Assembly (NCBI RefSeq): GCF_046054165.1
Contig: NZ_JBFNXK010000008.1
Location: forward strand, 142,539-206,538
Length of the DNA: 64,000 nucleotides
Origin: Celerinatantimonas sp046054165
GTDB lineage: Bacteria; Pseudomonadota; Gammaproteobacteria; Enterobacterales; Celerinatantimonadaceae
Direction of reading: 5' to 3'
In this document: in pieces, positions 59,699 through 64,000 of the stretch
Position numbering within the stretch: position 1 is the stretch's first letter
Layout of the letters: the number at the start of each line of letters is the position of its first letter
Position numbers and translations under genes: made by a program
The notes under the pieces: model-generated
What the model was told of the DNA's origin: nothing
What the model saw: only the letters and a program-made list of their open reading frames with translations
Database searches by the model: none

Positions 59699-59757
59699 AT
59701 CACCAAAGTCCAGATTGGTGATCCATTGAAATAATATAAAGGGCTTTCGGGCCCTTT
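59699..59757 (+). terminator. Double hairpin after the Asp-box gene
   Basis: First stem ATCACCAA/TTGGTGAT (59699-59722), then AAAGGGC/GCCCTTT (59738-59757) followed by a CGTATTTC stretch. Together they are placed to end the iron-ADH operon transcript. The T-run is weak. Confidence 0.55.
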
Positions 59758-59801
59758 CGTATTTCGCTCTGGAATGTATCCCTATTTAAATCAAATTGTT
59801 T

Positions 59802-59836
59802 TGTCGCCCGGTAAACAGCGAAGCGAATTCCGGGAA
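59802..59836 (+). repeat. REP-like palindrome, copy 1
   Basis: CGCCCGG and CCGGGAAC ends around AAGCGAA, close to copy 3 with small changes. Part of a cluster of three between the Asp-box and SDR genes. Confidence 0.6.
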
Positions 59837-59847
59837 CGATGCTGATC

Positions 59848-59880
59848 CATCCCGGATTTCACAAGCTTCATCCGGGCTAC
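59848..59880 (-). repeat. REP-like palindrome, copy 2 (inverted)
   Basis: ATCCCGG ... TCCGGGCTAC is the reverse orientation of the element, so copies 1-2 form a head-to-head pair (BIME-like). Confidence 0.6.
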
Positions 59881-59911
59881 GCTGATTTATCAGAATGTAG
59901 GTGTATTTTCT

Positions 59912-59947
59912 TGTAGCCCGGCAAGCAGCGAAGCGAATGCCGGGATA
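59912..59947 (+). repeat. REP-like palindrome, copy 3
   Basis: TGTAGCCCGG, AAGCAGCGAAGCGAA and CCGGGATA; the typical GTAGCCCGG(N)CCGGG architecture. Confidence 0.65.
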
Positions 59948-59974
59948 CGGCTATAAACAAGATTTTAAATAGCA

Positions 59975-60652
59975 TTAAAGCGATGCCCCCCCACAAATCA
60001 TCAATTCCTGACCGGTGATCGCGGCCCCCATATCCGAGAGCAGATAGGCAACGTAATGCGCAATTTCAATTGGCTGAATATAACGTCCAATTGGGGGTAA
60101 CTTCGGTGCTGATTTTTCCCGCCCCGGTTGTTTGAGCATCTCGGTTTCCGTCGCCGATGGCGCGACTACATTCACAGTGATTCCCTTAGGCGCGAGCTCT
60201 GCCGCCCAGCTTCGAGCCATCGCCACCATGGCTGCTTTGGTGGCGCTGTACTGGCTACGGTTTGCCACACCACAAGAGGTCCGACTACCAATCAAAACAA
60301 TACGGCTGCCGGCACTGAACTGACCCACCAAATGATTGGCAATCTGCTCTGCGGCACTGATATGTAACTTCCATAGCCGTTCGCCCAACGCCAGATCCAG
60401 CTGTCCTAACGGTGCTGCGGCCATCATACCTGCTGCATGAACAAACGCCTGCATGGGAGGCAACTCGGCTAAGGTCGCTGCAATAGCGGCCGAATCAGAA
60501 AGATCGAGCTGATATAAACTAAATTGCGGATGTTCAATCGGTGGCTTGGAGCGACACATTCCTAGAACCTGCCAGCCCTGTTTCAACAGATACTGACTAA
60601 TTGCTAAACCAATCCCTGAACTGGCACCGGTTACTAATACTCGTCCTAACAT
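59975..60652 (-). CDS. Short-chain dehydrogenase/reductase
   Basis: A 225-residue NAD(P)-dependent oxidoreductase of the classical SDR family. TGASSGIG nucleotide motif (8-15), catalytic Ser123 (LIGSRTS), Tyr135 and Lys139 (SQYSATK), and PSATETEML after the active site. It is oriented like the TRAP genes and follows a strong terminator of that operon, so it may be expressed separately or by read-through. Substrate unknown; a sugar-acid role is suggested only by position. Confidence 0.88.
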   Translation of the reverse strand: MLGRVLVTGASSGIGLAISQYLLKQGWQVLGMCRSKPPIEHPQFSLYQLDLSDSAAIAATLAELPPMQAFVHAAGMMAAAPLGQLDLALGERLWKLHISAAEQIANHLVGQFSAGSRIVLIGSRTSCGVANRSQYSATKAAMVAMARSWAAELAPKGITVNVVAPSATETEMLKQPGREKSAPKLPPIGRYIQPIEIAHYVAYLLSDMGAAITGQELMICGGASL

Positions 60653-60673
60653 CTTAATTTGTCCTTATACAAC

Positions 60674-60707
60674 TTAAAAAAGAAAAAGCCGCCACAACGT
60701 GGCGACT
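60674..60707 (-). terminator. Rho-independent terminator of the TRAP operon
   Basis: On the minus strand GTCGCCAC-GTT-GTGGCGGC is followed by TTTTTCTTTTT. It lies about 20 bases after the TRAP permease stop. Confidence 0.88.
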
Positions 60708-60725
60708 TCGAATTAAACCTTCACA

Positions 60726-62609
60726 CTAAACCGAAGAATGCGCATGCGCGAGTCGATACAGTCCGCTACGCCAGCACCATAGAATCAACCCAATGGCCAA
60801 CACCACGAACAAAAACCACAAAGGTGTCACCGATGATTCCAGCACTAATCCTAAACTCACCGCTAAAAAGGCAATCCGTTCCAGCCAATTTAGTGGTCGT
60901 TTTAGCCACCCTTGCAAGAACACAGCCCAGCAAAAAGTTGCCATTAACATTCCAGCAAACGCAATTAAAATCGCCCAGATACTACCGCGCCAAAGCACGA
61001 CCGGGTCGCTGATAAAACTAAAAGGCACGATGAAGATCACCAGCGCATAAGAGAAAGCAATAAAACCGGTTTTCGAAGAGTTACTCTTTCCAATCGCCGA
61101 AGCTGCATAGGCACAAAGAGCCACTGGTGGAGTTACCATCGATAACACGCAGTAATACATGATGAACATATTGGCCGCGAGCTGGTCGACCCCCATCCCG
61201 ATCAACGCCGGGGCAAAGATAATCGAACCAATGATATACGCAGCAACGGTTGGCAATCCCATCCCCATGATCACGCAACCCACAATAATCATGAGAAGCG
61301 ATAGATAGAGATGATCTCCTCCAACCATGCTTAAGATCCCAACGAACTTAAATGCTAAATTCGATTGTGTAGCCACCACCATGACGATCCCAACCGATGC
61401 CAGCGGTACCGAAACCCATGCCATCTGTTTGGCAATATCCAACAACATCGGATAGAGACTTTTGAAATCATAACGAGTGTTTTTCCGCAGCAATGGGACA
61501 ATCAACGCCACCACCGACCCAATGAAAGCCGAATAAGGTGCGGAATATCCGAATACTAAGGCCAACACCAGAAATATGGGTGAAATCAGCAGATGTAATC
61601 GCGGCAGGATCGGATCCACCTCCAATACATGTGCTGGAATATTCCCTATCCCAGTTTTCCGAGCGCGTAGATCCACAATCACAAACAGAGCAAAATAGAA
61701 TGCCGCGGCAGGGATTAAACCTGCTGCCGCAATATCACTGTAGGGGATCCCCAACATATCGGACATAACAAAAGCAGCAACCCCCATAATCGGCGGCATC
61801 AATTGACCACCGGTCGAAGCGATCGCTTCAGTCGCTGCAGCTTGTTCACTGCTATACCCGGAGCGCTTCATGATCGGGATCGTGAGCACACCAGTCGATG
61901 TGGTGTTGGCAACTGCTGAACCACTGACCATTCCAAATAACGCCGAACCAACCAACGACATTTTCGCCGCCCCACCTTTGAGACGAGCCGTCACTTTCAT
62001 CGCCAGATCAATAAAAACACTCCCCCCTCCTGTGGTGGTAAAAACACAGCCAAACAGCACGAAGAAAAACACAAAGTTAATCGCCGTACTGGCAGTGATC
62101 CCAAACAATCCATCCGTTTTCATACTGATGAGTTCAGTCATGGTTTCCAGCGAAAAACCGGAGAATTTAGTCCAACCGGGGAAGTAGGGCCCCAAATAGC
62201 CATAAAGCAGAAACGCCAGAACAACGACTAATAACGAATAGCCAACCGAACGGCGAATACCTTCAAACAGCAACAACACGCCGGCGACAAAAGCAAACTT
62301 ATCGGAAAACAGAATGGGATCGATCATCTCCAAACGATTTTCCAACCGCGCATTGGCCTGAAAATAATGCAGACAGATATAAAGCCCAACTGCGATGCAG
62401 ACCCAATCGAAAGCATGCCCCAAATAACGCCAGCTGCGTTTCTCAAACGAAAGCGGCTTAAAGCAAAAAATCAAAACTGTCGCCAAATAGACATGTATCG
62501 AAGCCGCCATCAACGGTGACATAGGAATAAAGAACTGCTTTAGCAGAAACAGGATATAACCAATGCCAACAACAGTTCTCAGTCCCAGTAATAGATGTTT
62601 ATATTGCAT
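60726..62609 (-). CDS. TRAP transporter fused 4TM/12TM permease
   Basis: A 627-residue inner-membrane protein containing both the small (DctQ-like) and large (DctM-like) TRAP membrane subunits in one chain, typical of TAXI-type TRAP systems. The central FGMVSGSAVANTTSTGVLTIPIMKRSGYSSEQAAATEAIASTGGQLMPPIMG motif is diagnostic of the large subunit. Start ATG 62609 with GGGAGA upstream; an in-frame TTG at 62627 is less likely. It is co-transcribed with the TAXI binding protein just upstream, and imports its substrate with sodium. Confidence 0.92.
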   Translation of the reverse strand: MQYKHLLLGLRTVVGIGYILFLLKQFFIPMSPLMAASIHVYLATVLIFCFKPLSFEKRSWRYLGHAFDWVCIAVGLYICLHYFQANARLENRLEMIDPILFSDKFAFVAGVLLLFEGIRRSVGYSLLVVVLAFLLYGYLGPYFPGWTKFSGFSLETMTELISMKTDGLFGITASTAINFVFFFVLFGCVFTTTGGGSVFIDLAMKVTARLKGGAAKMSLVGSALFGMVSGSAVANTTSTGVLTIPIMKRSGYSSEQAAATEAIASTGGQLMPPIMGVAAFVMSDMLGIPYSDIAAAGLIPAAAFYFALFVIVDLRARKTGIGNIPAHVLEVDPILPRLHLLISPIFLVLALVFGYSAPYSAFIGSVVALIVPLLRKNTRYDFKSLYPMLLDIAKQMAWVSVPLASVGIVMVVATQSNLAFKFVGILSMVGGDHLYLSLLMIIVGCVIMGMGLPTVAAYIIGSIIFAPALIGMGVDQLAANMFIMYYCVLSMVTPPVALCAYAASAIGKSNSSKTGFIAFSYALVIFIVPFSFISDPVVLWRGSIWAILIAFAGMLMATFCWAVFLQGWLKRPLNWLERIAFLAVSLGLVLESSVTPLWFLFVVLAIGLILWCWRSGLYRLAHAHSSV

Positions 62610-62636
62610 CCTCACTCTCCCTTGCAAACGGTCTGA

Positions 62637-63632
62637 TTATTTCAGCCAGCCTTGCTGCCGATCATATTTCGCAGCACCATCAGCTAGAGGTAAAATATGG
62701 CTGTATTGGTCGATGGCAGAGGGTTGCCAGAATTTTAGCGGCGCATGAGTTTGTTTAATATCCGCTTCACTCTCGGTCAATGCTTTGGTGACTTCATAAA
62801 CTTTTTGCTCAGGGACAGAGTCGTTGGTCACAAATACGGTTGCACTTACAGGATTGCGGTAATCCGTTGTCTGTCCTTTGTAGGTTCCATTGGGCATCAC
62901 CCCGGTAGGCAAACCAACTTCAGCCATTGCTTTGAGCACTTTATCTGGGTAGGGAATGAAGACGATATGATTGGTCATCGCCATTTGGGTCACATTCGGA
63001 TGCATCGCAGGGACGTTATCGATATACACATCGATGGCATTATCACGCATCATTTGACTCGCCTGACCGCTACCGATCTGAATGATTTTGCCTTCACTTT
63101 TAAGTAGAGCAAAACTAGTTCCCATCGATTTAAAAATAAAGTCAGCCAAAATAGGAACCTGAGAACCGGTGGGTTTAGTCGCAATCACTACTTTTTTGGC
63201 ATGAATAATCTTATCAAGGGTGTTATTCCCTGTACTATCGACCCAAGCTTTACGAGCAATAATCAAGGTATAAGCTTGCTGCATACCAGCTAACACCATC
63301 CGCAAATGAGGATTCTTATGTCCTTTATAAATGTCGGTTAGCCCTTCCTTCGCCCACACCGCTGCATTAGATGTAGTAAAACCAAAATCAGCTTTGCCGT
63401 TATTGACCACTACAGGGTTAGCCATACCGCCACCGCGAGGGATCAGTTTCACATCCACTTTATGATCAGTTTTTTCTGGAATGACTCGGGCAAAAGTTGT
63501 TCCATAGGTATACCAACCATTACCTGGAGGCTGCGAAATAATACTAGCCGTTTGAGCTTGAGCGAACGAGATCGGAGCCAATGAAGCCAGTACAGCGGCA
63601 AAACAGAGATGTTTAAAATTAATACTTTTCAT
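62637..63632 (-). CDS. TAXI-family TRAP solute-binding protein
   Basis: A 331-residue periplasmic solute-receptor. From ATG 63632 (AAGGG eight bases upstream) it opens with a signal peptide (MKSINFKHLCFAAVLASLAPISFAQA). GGGMANPVVVNNGKADFGFTTSNAAVWAKEG is the TAXI-type ligand region. In-frame codons extend to 63659 but would spoil the signal peptide. It feeds the fused permease next to it. The candidate operator shared with the sugar-acid operons lies upstream, so its ligand is probably a related acid. Confidence 0.9.
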   Translation of the reverse strand: MKSINFKHLCFAAVLASLAPISFAQAQTASIISQPPGNGWYTYGTTFARVIPEKTDHKVDVKLIPRGGGMANPVVVNNGKADFGFTTSNAAVWAKEGLTDIYKGHKNPHLRMVLAGMQQAYTLIIARKAWVDSTGNNTLDKIIHAKKVVIATKPTGSQVPILADFIFKSMGTSFALLKSEGKIIQIGSGQASQMMRDNAIDVYIDNVPAMHPNVTQMAMTNHIVFIPYPDKVLKAMAEVGLPTGVMPNGTYKGQTTDYRNPVSATVFVTNDSVPEQKVYEVTKALTESEADIKQTHAPLKFWQPSAIDQYSHILPLADGAAKYDRQQGWLK

Positions 63633-63678
63633 GTAGGGGACCCTTTTGGTTATTTTCACAGTTTAATTGCAATAGGGT

Positions 63679-63694
63679 TGATTGTTTTCAATCA
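63679..63694. promoter_or_regulatory. Dyad upstream of the TRAP operon, TGATTR-N4-YAATCA type
   Basis: TGATTG-TTTT-CAATCA, same length and spacing as TGATTA-TATT-TAATCA at 54797. It is 47 bases upstream of the TAXI protein start. Confidence 0.55.
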
Positions 63695-63755
63695 TTTTTG
63701 TTTTTAATCAGCCTTTGATTTAGACATAATGACGCTAACAACTCGACATATATGT

Positions 63756-63788
63756 ATTGAATTCAATCATAAAGATTATATTCAATCA
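63756..63788. promoter_or_regulatory. Further operator-like sites upstream of the TRAP operon
   Basis: ATTGAATTCAAT palindrome (63756-63767) and GATTATATTCAATCA (63774-63788). The latter differs from GATTATATTTAATCA at 54798-54812 by one base. Confidence 0.5.
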
Positions 63789-63945
63789 TATTATTCACTT
63801 TTTTATAACACATGGGAAAAAAGTTGAGCGATCCGGATCCCAAATCTGAAGATCACTAGAGTTCTGAAACAAAAATGAAGTCTGAAAAATAGATCCAGAG
63901 AATACGGCAAGAAAAATTGTAAAATAGCATGCCATACCCGCATCC

Positions 63946-63978
63946 GTAGCCCGGATGCAGCGGAGCGTAATCCGGGAC
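63946..63978 (+). repeat. REP-like palindrome, copy 4
   Basis: GTAGCCCGGATGCAGCGGAGC ... TCCGGGAC, the same architecture as the cluster near 59.8-59.95 kb; the remaining sequence to the window end shows nothing else. Confidence 0.6.
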
Positions 63979-64000
63979 AGACGGCATGGGATGATTTGGG

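Noticed and set aside
1..64000. CRISPR arrays, tRNA or rRNA genes, insertion sequences
   Set aside because: Looked for regular repeat-spacer arrays, clover-leaf sequences and transposase genes; found none that could be supported by reading.

Overview
The window looks like chromosomal DNA of a facultatively anaerobic gammaproteobacterium. It has an Entner-Doudoroff/gluconate block with an enterobacterial-type GntR regulon, a menaquinone cluster in the E. coli order menFDHBCE with a divergent menA, hexuronate genes uxuA/uxuR/uxuB, an RFN-controlled ribB, a TPP-controlled thiC, and REP-like palindromes. The exact genus cannot be fixed from sequence alone. I saw no rRNA, tRNA, insertion sequence, prophage or CRISPR array.

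Layout. 0-4.6 kb: gluconate uptake (partial permease), gntK, edd, eda and gntR, with GntR operators. 5.0-13.1 kb: an envelope-modification cluster with an acyl carrier protein, two SGNH proteins, an MBOAT acyltransferase, a NodU/CmcH-type carbamoyltransferase, SxtJ and DUF5989 membrane proteins, and a divergent acyl-CoA ligase-like gene. 13.2-18.8 kb: a LysR regulator and a DUF1177-AroM-OPT transporter-peptidase E-racemase operon that looks like a peptide-use pathway. 19-21.8 kb: an EamA exporter, a secreted ATP-dependent DNA ligase and a DUF2971 protein. 21.8-25.6 kb: uxuA, uxuR and uxuB with UxuR-type operators. 25.6-31.8 kb: AEC transporter, NUDIX hydrolase, exported Rossmann protein, YbaK-type deacylase, a split spermidine-synthase-like pair and an iron-type alcohol dehydrogenase. 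32.2-36.7 kb: thiC-thiDE-thiF behind a TPP riboswitch, apparently truncated after thiF. 36.9-39.6 kb: an odd trio of binding protein, GTPase and ABC ATPase without a permease. 39.7-47.8 kb: menaquinone genes. 48-51.4 kb: ribB, bfd and a DUF342 protein. 51.7-63.7 kb: a sugar-acid catabolic island of a DeoR regulator, pdxA2 and a DUF1537 kinase facing an iron-ADH, a DapA-like aldolase, a sodium symporter and an Asp-box protein, followed by an SDR and a TAXI-type TRAP transporter.

The most interesting signal is in the 5-13 kb cluster. The MBOAT ends in F-Y-Y-F-D-F, and a 51-residue membrane microprotein (DUF5989) ends in F-I-Y-A-I-F. Both fit the FxYxxF C-terminal acyl-shuttle motif described for DltX and for fused MBOATs in D-alanylation-like systems. 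With a carrier protein, two SGNH transferase candidates and a ligase nearby, the locus resembles a Gram-negative Dlt-like machine coupled to a carbamoyltransferase.

Metabolically, gluconate (gntK/edd) and hexuronates (uxuAB) both converge on KDPG, which eda in this window cleaves. The 52-64 kb island probably handles another sugar acid. Its two divergent arms and the TRAP transporter share a candidate operator of the form TGATTR-N4-YAATCA.
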